Origin: JBBROS01 sp965213845
GTDB taxonomy: Bacteria; Pseudomonadota; Alphaproteobacteria; Acetobacterales; Acetobacteraceae
Assembly: GCA_965213845.1 (NCBI GenBank)
Contig: CBDCAI010000003.1
Location: 248,001 to 312,000 of the forward strand
Reading direction: 5' to 3'
Length of the DNA: 64,000 nt
Below are positions 50,776-57,827 of the stretch, piece by piece (positions within the stretch are counted from its first letter, which is position 1; every line of letters begins with the position of its first letter). Under the pieces are notes generated by a model. That model made no database searches. It was given only the letters and a program-made list of their open reading frames with translations, and was not told the origin of the DNA. The position numbers and the translations under genes are program-made.

Positions 50776-52406
50776 GCGGGTTCCTTCCAGCGCACCGGCA
50801 CCGGCTGGATGTGGCCGTCGCGCGCCCACACCACCAGCTCGCGCTTCAGCACCTTGCCGCTGGCCGTCAGCGGGAAGGCGTCGAGCACCGCCAGGTATTC
50901 CGGCATGTCGTATTTGGACAGGCCCTGGGCCGCCAGGTGCCCCAGCACGCCCATGGGATCGAGCGCTTCATCCCCGGTGGGGATCACGGCCAGGCACAGC
51001 CTCTCACCCAGCCGCGCATCGGCCACGGCGAAGGCGGCGGCGCGCGCGATGGCCGGGTTGCGCATCGCCAGGTCCTCGACGCGGGCCGGGTGGATGTTGT
51101 GGCCCCCCCGGATGATCAGGTCCTTCTTCCGCCCGATGATCTCCAGCCCGCCCCGGGCATCCAGCCGCCCGAGGTCGCCGCTGAGGAACCAGCCGTCGCG
51201 GTTGAACGACCGCTCCGTCGCCTCCTGGTCGCCGAAATACCCCAGCATCAGGCAGGCGCCGCGGCTGCCGATCTCTCCGGCGCCGCCGTCCGGGACCGGC
51301 CGGTCGGGGTTGTCCGCGTCGAAGATCGCGACCTCGTAGCCCGCGCAGGCCCGTCCGCAGGTCCCGACGATCGTCTCCACGTCGTCATCGGGCCGGGTAT
51401 ATTGGTGGGAGCTGTTCTCGCTCATGCCATACACGTTCTGGGGCGTGACCCCCCGGTCGAGGAAGGCGCGCGCCACCGCCCGGGGGATCGGGCTGCCCGC
51501 CATGTAGAAGGTGCGGACGTGGCCCAGCCGGTCCAGGCCGCGCCGGGCCATCTGCGCCTGGATGTCCATCGCATGGGTCGGGACGCCCATCACGTAGGTG
51601 GCCCGGCTTTCCATGATCCAGTCGAGCCCGGTCATCCCGGTGGAGCCGTCATTCACCACCAGCTCCATTCCCGCCGCCATCGCCTGCGCCAAAGCCACGG
51701 TGCCGATATGGTGGCTCATGGGGCTGAGGCTCAGCACGACGTCGTCGTGCCCATGCCCCCAATCGGCCACGAGGGCGCGGCCGTTGGCGAGCAGGGTGTT
51801 GTCTGAATGCAGAACGCCCTTGGGCAGGCCGGTCGTGCCGGAGGTGAAGGCCAGATACACCGGCTGGTCCGCGTCATCCGATGGCGACGACGCGGCATCG
51901 CCGTCCCGGCGCTCCGGCAACGCCGGCGCGGCAGTGCCGCTGAGGTCGAACACCACGGCCAGCCCGGCCGTCTGCCCGAACACGTCCGCCGTCCGGGCAT
52001 CCGCGCCATAGCCGGCCAGGCCGATGAAGCCGCGGGCGCGGATCCGGGTCAGCAGCGCCGCGACCTCCGCGACCGTGTAGTTCTGGTGCAGGGACGGGTT
52101 GCACACGAGGCCGGCGCGCGAGCAGGCCAGGAAGCCGATGACGGACTCGACCCGGTTCGGCAGCCACAACGACACCCGGTCGCCGCGGCGCAGCCCGGAC
52201 GCGGCCAGTGCCCCGGCCACCGCGTCCACCCGGTCCACCAGGGCCGACCAGGTCAGCCGGTGATGGGCGTCGCGCAGCGCAAAAGCCCGCGGCCGCGCCG
52301 CGGCGTGGCGGGCCGCCAGGCCGTACAGCGTCTCGGCGCGCCAGCTTCCCTCCGCGTAGTAGCGCCGGGCGAGCTTCGGGTCGTGCAGGGTCAGCAGGGT
52401 CGCCAT
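50772..52406 (-). CDS. AMP-forming acyl-CoA ligase (AliA-like position)
   Basis: A 544-residue adenylate-forming enzyme. The P-loop-like motif YLAFTSGTTGLPKGVLHS is near residue 200, the aromatic/ATP motif appears as VYGMSENSSHQY, the hinge region as SGDLGRLDARGGLEIIGRKKDLIIRGG, and the catalytic Lys is in ASGKVLKREL near the C-terminus. It activates a free carboxylic acid to its CoA ester at the cost of ATP, the entry step for the operon's pathway. The ATG at 52406 lies directly after the stop of the crotonase gene. Cyclohexanecarboxylate is one candidate substrate; aryl and medium-chain acids are others. Confidence 0.93.
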   Translation of the reverse strand: MATLLTLHDPKLARRYYAEGSWRAETLYGLAARHAAARPRAFALRDAHHRLTWSALVDRVDAVAGALAASGLRRGDRVSLWLPNRVESVIGFLACSRAGLVCNPSLHQNYTVAEVAALLTRIRARGFIGLAGYGADARTADVFGQTAGLAVVFDLSGTAAPALPERRDGDAASSPSDDADQPVYLAFTSGTTGLPKGVLHSDNTLLANGRALVADWGHGHDDVVLSLSPMSHHIGTVALAQAMAAGMELVVNDGSTGMTGLDWIMESRATYVMGVPTHAMDIQAQMARRGLDRLGHVRTFYMAGSPIPRAVARAFLDRGVTPQNVYGMSENSSHQYTRPDDDVETIVGTCGRACAGYEVAIFDADNPDRPVPDGGAGEIGSRGACLMLGYFGDQEATERSFNRDGWFLSGDLGRLDARGGLEIIGRKKDLIIRGGHNIHPARVEDLAMRNPAIARAAAFAVADARLGERLCLAVIPTGDEALDPMGVLGHLAAQGLSKYDMPEYLAVLDAFPLTASGKVLKRELVVWARDGHIQPVPVRWKEPA

Positions 52407-52407
52407 G

Positions 52408-53190
52408 TCAGTGGCCGAACTCGCCCGGGTCGGGATCGCGCCGCGCGGCAAAGGATTTCGACAGCTCCTTGCTCTCGCGGCTGTCGAGGTAGGGCCGCAG
52501 CAGCAGGTCGTGTGCCATGCGGGCCAGCCCGCCCACCCCGCCGTGCCGGGCCGCGAAGGCGCCCTTGATGGCCGCCAGGGCGAAGGGCCCGCGCTTGGCG
52601 ATCTCGAGCGCCATGGCCCGCGTCTCCGCCGCGAGGTCCGCGTCCGGCACCACGGTGTTCACCAGGCCCCACTCCTGCGCCTGCCGGGCCGAGAGCTTCG
52701 GGTTGCGGAACCACATCTCCTTGGCCCGCTTCCGCCCGATCAGGTCTTCCAGCACCCAGGTGCCGTAGCCCGCGTCGAAGCTGCCCATCATCGGGCCGAC
52801 CTGGCGGAACACCGCGCTCTCCTTCGCGATCGTCAGGTCGCACACGACATGCAGCACGTTGCCCCCGCCCACCGCGAAGCCGTTCACGCTGGCGATGACG
52901 GGCTTCTGCAGCCGTTCGATGCTCTCGTACATCTCCAGCGTCGGCAGCACCCCAGCATAGAGCGTCGTATCCTCCATGCCCTCCTTCCGGCCGCCGATGC
53001 AGAAGAACCGCTCGCCCGCCCCGGTGATGACCAGCACGCGGGTCCGCGTCTCCCGCCGGACCGCGTTGATGCAGTCGCGGATCTCGTGACACATGTCGGC
53101 GGTGAACATGTTGCCGTCCTCGGGACGGTTCAGCGTCAAGGTGCCGACGGGCCCGTCCTCGGCATAGCGGATCGTCTGGTATTCGGTCAT
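52408..53190 (-). CDS. MenB/BadI-like crotonase (putative ring-opening ketoacyl-CoA hydrolase)
   Basis: A 260-residue crotonase-fold protein closer to MenB and BadI than to ordinary hydratases: GFAVGGGNVLHVVCDLTIAKESAVFRQVGP is followed by MGSFDAGYGTWVLEDLIGRKRAKEMWF, a stretch shared with naphthoyl-CoA synthase and 2-ketocyclohexanecarboxyl-CoA hydrolase. The loop that reads GGDQ in those enzymes is GGRKEG here (CIGGRKEGMED, residues 64-74), so chemistry may differ. BadI opens the six-membered ring to pimeloyl-CoA, which would fit with the ligase, dehydrogenase, hydratase and SDR around it. GGGGAG is seven bases before the ATG. No other men genes are present. Confidence 0.78.
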   Translation of the reverse strand: MTEYQTIRYAEDGPVGTLTLNRPEDGNMFTADMCHEIRDCINAVRRETRTRVLVITGAGERFFCIGGRKEGMEDTTLYAGVLPTLEMYESIERLQKPVIASVNGFAVGGGNVLHVVCDLTIAKESAVFRQVGPMMGSFDAGYGTWVLEDLIGRKRAKEMWFRNPKLSARQAQEWGLVNTVVPDADLAAETRAMALEIAKRGPFALAAIKGAFAARHGGVGGLARMAHDLLLRPYLDSRESKELSKSFAARRDPDPGEFGH

Positions 53191-54500
53191 GCCGTCTCCC
53201 CTTCCCCGCGCGAACCAGGGGTTGTCCCGATGATGCCGAGTTTCCGCAGGTCTGCAATCTGCTCCGGCCCCCAGCCCAGCCAGTCCGCCAGGACCGTGTC
53301 GGCATCGGCCCCCAGCCGAGGCGGCGCCGCGCCGGGTCCGGCGGCCGCGCCGTCGACATGGATCCCGAGCCCGACCTGCGGGATGCGACGCCCGCCGACA
53401 CCGTTCGGGCCGTCCTGCATCGCATAGAGCAGGCCGCGCTCCCGCAGATGCGGGTCCGCCGCCACCTCGTCCAGGCGGTTGATCGGGCCGGCAGGCACCC
53501 CCGCCTCGCCCAGAACGCGCAGCCACTCCGCCCGCGGGCGCTGCCGCAGCAATGCGGCGATCCGCGCCACGATCGCCGTCCGGTCGGCGCGGCGTTCGGC
53601 GTTGCTGGCATGGTCCGCCGCCGCTTCCGGCGCCCCCACCGCCGCCCAGAACCGCCGCCAGATCGCGTCGTTGCCCAGGCCCAGGGTCATGGGCTCGTCC
53701 GCCGTCTCGAATGCCTGATAGATGGCGATCACGCTGTCCCGCGCGCCCGTGCGCCGGGGCAGCTCCCCCGAGCCGAGGTAGCTGACCAGGCGGGGCGCCA
53801 TGAACCGTGTCATGCTGTCGACCATCGCCACGTCGACCAGGTGACCGGCCCCGGTGCGCTGCCGGTCCAGCAGGGCGCAGACCGCGGCAAACGCGGCATC
53901 CATCCCGGCGATCAGGTCGGCGGCCGGGGTGCCGACCTTCTGCGGCGGGTCGGCCGCCTCGCCCGTCAGGTCCATCACGCCGCTGTAGCCCTCGGCGATC
54001 AGGTCGTAGCACGGCAGGTCCCGCCGGGCGCCCGCAAGCCCGAACCCGGTCAGGCTGACGGCGATCAGCCGCGGGTTGATCGTCTGCAGCCGCGCCCAGT
54101 CGAGCCCCAGCTTCGTCTGCACCCGCGGCACCTGGTTCATCACCAGCACGTCCGCCCGGGCGATCATGCCGTCCAGCACGGCCCGGCCCCGCGCGGCGGC
54201 GCTGTCCAGCATCAGGCTGCGCTTCCCGCGGTTGACGCTGAGGAACCACAAGGACTCGGTGCCCAGGAAGGGCGGCCCCCAGGCGCGTGCGTCGTCGCCG
54301 CCGGGCCGCTCCAGCTTGATGACGTCGGCGCCCATGTCGGCCAGCAGCATGGTGGCATAGGGGCCCGCGATGCTGGTGCTCAGGTCGAGCACCCGCGTCC
54401 CCGCAAGCAGGCCGTGCGGTGCCGCCTGCGGCGGCCCCGGCAAATCGTCCAGCGGCAGGCCGGACGCTCGATGCTCCGCCACCCGGCCCGCGTGTGCCAT
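53187..54500 (-). CDS. family III CoA-transferase (CaiB/BaiF)
   Basis: A 437-residue CoA-transferase. GTRVLDLSTSIAGPYATMLLADMGADVIKLERPGGDD (in parts) is the family opening, SLWFLSVNRGKRSLMLD follows, and the catalytic Asp is in DLPCYDLIAEGYSGVMDLTGE near residue 166. A 30-residue N-terminal extension is unusual. It would move CoA between a product CoA ester and an incoming acid, an alternative activation route to the ligase two genes on. It starts in a TGATG overlap with the binding-protein gene and ends in an ATGA overlap with the crotonase gene. Confidence 0.9.
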   Translation of the reverse strand: MAHAGRVAEHRASGLPLDDLPGPPQAAPHGLLAGTRVLDLSTSIAGPYATMLLADMGADVIKLERPGGDDARAWGPPFLGTESLWFLSVNRGKRSLMLDSAAARGRAVLDGMIARADVLVMNQVPRVQTKLGLDWARLQTINPRLIAVSLTGFGLAGARRDLPCYDLIAEGYSGVMDLTGEAADPPQKVGTPAADLIAGMDAAFAAVCALLDRQRTGAGHLVDVAMVDSMTRFMAPRLVSYLGSGELPRRTGARDSVIAIYQAFETADEPMTLGLGNDAIWRRFWAAVGAPEAAADHASNAERRADRTAIVARIAALLRQRPRAEWLRVLGEAGVPAGPINRLDEVAADPHLRERGLLYAMQDGPNGVGGRRIPQVGLGIHVDGAAAGPGAAPPRLGADADTVLADWLGWGPEQIADLRKLGIIGTTPGSRGEGETA

Positions 54501-55711
54501 CACTGCACCGACGGACAGCCGCCCTCGGCCAGCGGGCGCCAGGCCTCGGCCGCGGGGATGGTGGCGACGACGCGCATCAGGTCCCACTCGCCCTTCGACT
54601 CGGCGGGGGCCTTCGCCTGCATCAGGTACATGTCCCGCAGCATGCGGCCGTCGGCGCGGATGGTGCCGCCCTGCGTCATGAAGTCGTCGACCGGGATGGC
54701 CCGCATCTGCGCCATCACGGGCCCCGAAGCGACCGTCCCGGCCGCCTTGACCGCCTTCAGCCAATGGGTGACGGCGCTGTAGATACCGGCCTGGAACATC
54801 GTCGGCGGCTTGCCGTGCACCGCCTGGAAGCGCTTCGAGAACGCGCGCGTCGCATCGGTCTGGTCCCAGTAGAAGGCTTCGGTGAACAGCAGCCCCTGCG
54901 CCGTCTCCAGCCCGAGCGCCTTGATGTCCGTCAACAGGGTCAGCAGACCGGCCAACTGCTGGCCTTTCTGCGTCAGGCCGAACTCCCTGGCCTGCTTGAC
55001 CGAGTTGATCAGGTCCCCGCCCGAGTTCGCCAGACCGATGACCTGCGCGCCCGACGCCTGCGCCTGCAGCAGGAACGACGAGAAGTCGCTGTTCCCCTGC
55101 GGATGCCGGGCCACGCCCAGCACCGTCCCGCCGCCGCCCTTCACGACGCCCGCCGCGTTCTCCTCCAGCGACAGGCCGAAGGCATAGTCGCTGGTCAGGA
55201 AGAACCAGCTGCGCCCGCCCCGCTTCAGGACCGCCGACGCCGTGCCCTTGGCCAGCGCATAGGTGTCGTACACCCAGTGGATGCCCGTGGGCGAACAGAA
55301 CTTGCCCGTAAGGTCGGTCGACCCGGCCGCCGTCGTGATGGTGATCTTGCCACGCTCCCGCGCCAGGCCCTGCACGCCGATCGCGACGCCCGAATGCCCC
55401 AGCCCGGTGATGAGATCGACCTTGTCGACGTCGTACCAACGGCGGGCGACGCCTACCCCCACATCCGTCTTGTTCTGCAGGTCGGCGCCCAGCACCTCGA
55501 TCCTCTTGCCCAGCACGGCTCCGCCGAAATCCTCGACCGCGAGCCGCGTGGCCACCACGTCCCCGGGTCCCTGAAGGTCCGCGTTGATGCCCGACATGTC
55601 GTCGAGCACGCCGATCTTGACCGTCGGGCTGTCCTCGTCGGCAAACGCCGGTGCGGGCGGAGCAGCGAGACACAGCATCACCAGACCCGACAACACGAAG
55701 CGGCTCGACAT
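54500..55711 (-). CDS. branched-chain-type (Peripla_BP_6) solute-binding protein, first gene of catabolic operon
   Basis: A 403-residue exported binding protein of the LivJ-like family often used for aromatic and other carboxylates. The signal peptide (SSRFVLSGLVMLCLAAPPAPAFA) ends near residue 24. The mature part begins VKIGVLDDMSGINADLQGPG and shows GLGHSGVAIGVQGLARE and WFFLTSDYAFG. No LivHMGF-type permease or ATPase genes are adjacent, so it must dock on a transporter encoded elsewhere. The ATG at 55711 has GGGGGAA five bases upstream. A perfect sigma-54 promoter lies 48 bases before it. Confidence 0.9.
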   Translation of the reverse strand: MSSRFVLSGLVMLCLAAPPAPAFADEDSPTVKIGVLDDMSGINADLQGPGDVVATRLAVEDFGGAVLGKRIEVLGADLQNKTDVGVGVARRWYDVDKVDLITGLGHSGVAIGVQGLARERGKITITTAAGSTDLTGKFCSPTGIHWVYDTYALAKGTASAVLKRGGRSWFFLTSDYAFGLSLEENAAGVVKGGGGTVLGVARHPQGNSDFSSFLLQAQASGAQVIGLANSGGDLINSVKQAREFGLTQKGQQLAGLLTLLTDIKALGLETAQGLLFTEAFYWDQTDATRAFSKRFQAVHGKPPTMFQAGIYSAVTHWLKAVKAAGTVASGPVMAQMRAIPVDDFMTQGGTIRADGRMLRDMYLMQAKAPAESKGEWDLMRVVATIPAAEAWRPLAEGGCPSVQ

Positions 55712-55758
55712 GGATGTTCCCCCGGGCGCCATCTGATGCGGCACCTCTCCGAATACGG

Positions 55759-55774
55759 AGCAACGGGCGTGCCA
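55759..55774 (-). promoter_or_regulatory. sigma-54 promoter of the eleven-gene catabolic operon
   Basis: On the minus strand TGGCACG-CCCG-TTGCT matches the sigma-54 consensus TGGCACG-N4-TTGCW at every defined position. Transcription should start near 55748, about 37 bases before the first ATG. It lies next to a 13-bp tandem repeat and downstream of two TGTC-N9-GACA dyads. Confidence 0.82.
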
Positions 55775-55776
55775 CA

Positions 55777-55828
55777 GCCTGGCAACCGAGCATGGCAGCC
55801 GAGCCTGGCAGCCGAGCCTGGCAGTCGA
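55777..55828. repeat. four tandem copies of a 13-bp unit
   Basis: Four back-to-back 13-bp units (GCCTGGCAGCCGA and variants GCCTGGCAACCGA, GCATGGCAGCCGA, GCCTGGCAGTCGA) fill 52 bases exactly between the sigma-54 promoter and the two enhancer dyads. Changes in copy number would alter the promoter-enhancer distance and phase. Confidence 0.85.
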
Positions 55829-55850
55829 ACGGGGGCGCTTCGCCGACGAC

Positions 55851-55867
55851 TGTCGGCCACGAAGACA
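55851..55867 (-). promoter_or_regulatory. TGTC-N9-GACA dyad, enhancer site proximal to catabolic operon
   Basis: A 17-bp dyad TGTC-GGCCACGAA-GACA, 77 bases upstream of the -24 element of the catabolic operon. Its partner at 55883 is 32 bases away, about three helical turns. Same core as the sites at 37.1 and 41.1 kb. Confidence 0.65.
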
Positions 55868-55882
55868 TCTCCGTCGGCAAAG

Positions 55883-55899
55883 TGTCTGATCCGTAGACA
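55883..55899 (-). promoter_or_regulatory. TGTC-N9-GACA dyad, enhancer site distal to catabolic operon
   Basis: A 17-bp dyad TGTC-TGATCCGTA-GACA, extended to GTGTCT/AGACAC, 109 bases upstream of the -24 element. The remaining stretch 55900-56070 shows no convincing gene. Confidence 0.65.
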
Positions 55900-56070
55900 C
55901 AGCGGCGCCGGACGACACAGGCAGGATGGCGATGTCCTGCGGCGGAGCGGCCAGGCTGATCCCGGCCCGTTCCAGCGCGCCGACGAGCCGCCGATGGGTC
56001 TGGCTGTGATCGACACCGACGGCAGCGCCAAGCCTGCTGACATGTGGCAGGGCTGCGTTTGATCGAGGAA

Positions 56071-56146
56071 TGGCGTCCCGTAGGGGATTCGAACCCCTGT
56101 TACCGCCGTGAGAGGGCGGTGTCCTAGGCCTCTAGACGAACAGGAC
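56071..56146 (-). tRNA. tRNA-Glu (anticodon CTC), CCA encoded
   Basis: The minus strand folds into a full cloverleaf: acceptor stem GTCCTGT with ACGGGAC, anticodon stem CCGCC/GGCGG around the loop CTCTCAC giving anticodon CTC, and a T arm with GGGGTTCGAATCCCC. The 3' CCA is genome-encoded at 56071-56073. It reads GAG codons, the main glutamate codon in this GC-rich genome. Confidence 0.95.
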
Positions 56147-56209
56147 AGCATGGCCGCGAAGCCCGGGGCCTCACGACAGGCGCGTCAATAAGCGACCCGC
56201 GGCCCAACA

Positions 56210-56428
56210 TCAACCCCCACGTTGTTTCGGGCCTCGCCCGCCGCTTCCGGCCGGGGCGGCGGCCTCCTGCCCCAGTCTCGCCCGCGCGGCATCCCGCCGG
56301 CCGGTGCGGCAGGCGTCCGAACAGTACCGCACCTCGTCCCAGGTCTTCGCCCACTTCTTCCGCCAGGCGAACGGCCGGCCGCAGGCCAGGCAGGCCTTCT
56401 CCGGCAGTCCCGCCTTATGCTGCGCCAC
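56210..56428 (-). CDS. DUF2256 small zinc-ribbon-like protein
   Basis: A 72-residue protein whose first 45 residues match DUF2256: LPEKACLACGRPFAWRKKWAKTWDEVRYCSDACR, quoted as its key pieces C-x2-C...YCS-x2-C. The four cysteines suggest a metal-bound ribbon. The C-terminal 25 residues are low-complexity. Function is unknown; the family often sits near photolyase or cryptochrome-like genes, which are not seen here. It lies 28 bases downstream of the small membrane protein gene on the same strand. Confidence 0.82.
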   Translation of the reverse strand: MAQHKAGLPEKACLACGRPFAWRKKWAKTWDEVRYCSDACRTGRRDAARARLGQEAAAPAGSGGRGPKQRGG

Positions 56429-56455
56429 GCCCGCCCCCCTCGCGGCATGCAGCCG

Positions 56456-56740
56456 TCATCGCGAGAGCCCGACCCGGCCCACCACGCGCCCGGTCTTCAC
56501 ATCCAGCACGACGACGCGGTCCGGGCCCCCGCCCTGCATCTGCAGCGCCAGCCGGTCATCCCCGCCCCGCCCGCCCAGCGATGCCCCGGTGATCCGCGAG
56601 CCCGCGGGCTCGTCCAGCGACACGCTTTCCATCCGCCCGCCGCTGGGGGACATTCGCCCCACCAGTGCCACCCCCAGCACCACCACCCCCGCCACGATCA
56701 GGACCCCCATGGCCACCACCGCCACCTTCAAACCCAGCAA
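56456..56740 (-). CDS. small single-pass membrane protein, TTG start
   Basis: A 94-residue protein. Residues 5-27 form one strong membrane helix (VAVVAMGVLIVAGVVVLGVALVG), and the remainder is a periplasmic or cytoplasmic tail with beta-strand pattern (ALQMQGGGPDRVVVLDVKTGRVVGRVGL). The TTG at 56740 is chosen because GGGAGGGG lies six bases upstream and no other start has such a site; an ATG at 56710 is inside the membrane helix. Its start is 15 bases from the divergent rluD-like gene. Small proteins of this shape, grouped as DUF6476 or similar, are common in alphaproteobacteria; I cannot name a function. Confidence 0.65.
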   Translation of the reverse strand: MLGLKVAVVAMGVLIVAGVVVLGVALVGRMSPSGGRMESVSLDEPAGSRITGASLGGRGGDDRLALQMQGGGPDRVVVLDVKTGRVVGRVGLSR

Positions 56741-56755
56741 TTCGCCCCTCCCGTG

Positions 56756-57802
56756 ATGGACCTGCCGCATCCGCCGCACGACGCGCCCGCGCCGATCGAC
56801 CCCTTGCGCACCGAACCCGAGCGGATCGACGTCGTCGCCGGGCCGGAAGCCGCCGGGCAACGAAGCGACCGCTTCCTCGCGGACGCCATCGGCGGCATGT
56901 CCCGCTCCCGCGTCAAGGCCCTCATCATCGAAGGCGCCGTCACCCGCGACGGCACCACCCTGCACGAGCCCGCCGAGCACGTCCGCCCTGGCACCCGCTT
57001 CAGCCTCCAGCCCCCGCCCCCCGCGCCGGCCCGGCCCGAGCCGCAGGCCATCCCCTTTCCCATTCTGTATGAGGACCAGGACCTCATCGTCCTCGACAAG
57101 CCCGCAGGCCTCGTCGTCCACCCGGCCCCGGGCAACCACGACGGCACCCTCGTCAACGCCCTGCTCGCCCATTGCGGCGACACCCTGCCCGGCATCGGCG
57201 GCGAGCGGCGACCCGGCATCGTCCACCGCCTCGACAAGGACACGTCCGGCGTCATGGTCGTCGCCAAGACCGAGCAGGCCCTCGCCACCCTTTCGGCGGC
57301 CTTTGCCGCCCGTGACCTCGAACGGAAGTACCTCGCCCTCGTCTGGGGGGTGCCGTCCCCCTCGGCCGGCGAGATCGAGGGCGCGATCGGCCGCGACCCG
57401 CGGGACCGCAAGCGCATGGCCGTGGTGTCCGGCGGGGGCAAGCATGCACTGACCCACTACGCCACGACGCGCGCCTGGATGCCAGCGGCCAGCCTGCTGG
57501 AATGCCGGCTCGCCACCGGGCGCACCCACCAGATCCGGGTCCATCTCGCCAGCATCGGCCACCCCCTGGTCGGCGACCCGACCTACCTCCGACGCATCCC
57601 CGCCGCCGCGCGCGCGCTCCCGCCCGGCCTGCGCTCCACCCTGCTCGACTTCCCACGGCAGGCGCTGCACGCCACCCTGCTGGCGTTCCGGCACCCGCGC
57701 ACCCGCGCCCCGCTCAGCTTCGAGACGGCCCTGCCGCCCGACATGCAGGCGCTGATCGACCAGCTGGACTCGCCGCAACCGGCGCTGTTGCAACATTCTT
57801 GA
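56756..57802 (+). CDS. rluD: RluD-family 23S rRNA pseudouridine synthase
   Basis: A 348-residue pseudouridine synthase. An S4-like RNA-binding domain (RSDRFLADAIGGMSRSRVKALIIEGAV) precedes the catalytic domain, with ILYEDQDLIVLDKPAGLVVHPAPG, the catalytic Asp in GIVHRLDKDTSGVMVVAKT, and LECRLATGRTHQIRVHL. It likely modifies uridines in helix 69 of 23S rRNA, needed for normal ribosome assembly. The ATG at 56756 is preceded by an in-frame GTG and lacks a clear ribosome-binding site. RluD-family genes directly before rpoH are a conserved arrangement in alphaproteobacteria. The rpoH promoter overlaps this gene's stop codon. Confidence 0.92.
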   Translation: MDLPHPPHDAPAPIDPLRTEPERIDVVAGPEAAGQRSDRFLADAIGGMSRSRVKALIIEGAVTRDGTTLHEPAEHVRPGTRFSLQPPPPAPARPEPQAIPFPILYEDQDLIVLDKPAGLVVHPAPGNHDGTLVNALLAHCGDTLPGIGGERRPGIVHRLDKDTSGVMVVAKTEQALATLSAAFAARDLERKYLALVWGVPSPSAGEIEGAIGRDPRDRKRMAVVSGGGKHALTHYATTRAWMPAASLLECRLATGRTHQIRVHLASIGHPLVGDPTYLRRIPAAARALPPGLRSTLLDFPRQALHATLLAFRHPRTRAPLSFETALPPDMQALIDQLDSPQPALLQHS

Positions 57803-57827
57803 CAGGACAACCCTGGTCCTGTATCAA
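57799..57827 (+). promoter_or_regulatory. promoter of rpoH overlapping the rluD stop codon
   Basis: TTGACA (57799-57804) and TATCAA (57822-57827) are 17 bases apart, a good housekeeping promoter. CTTGACA followed after 13 bases by CCTGTATC also resembles an alphaproteobacterial heat-shock promoter, so autoregulation is possible. AGGAC/GTCCT forms a five-base inverted repeat within the spacer. A second element at 57959-57974, GTGTC-GTATAA-GACAC, contains a -10-like TATAAG closer to the gene. The rest of 57803-58012 holds no gene. Confidence 0.6.

Noticed and set aside
55900..56070. Possible coding remnant before tRNA-Glu (minus frame with RLGAAVGVDHSQTHRRLVGALERAG)
   Set aside because: The stretch has no start or recognisable family, the frame is short, and nothing like an integrase or transposase is present despite the adjacent tRNA.
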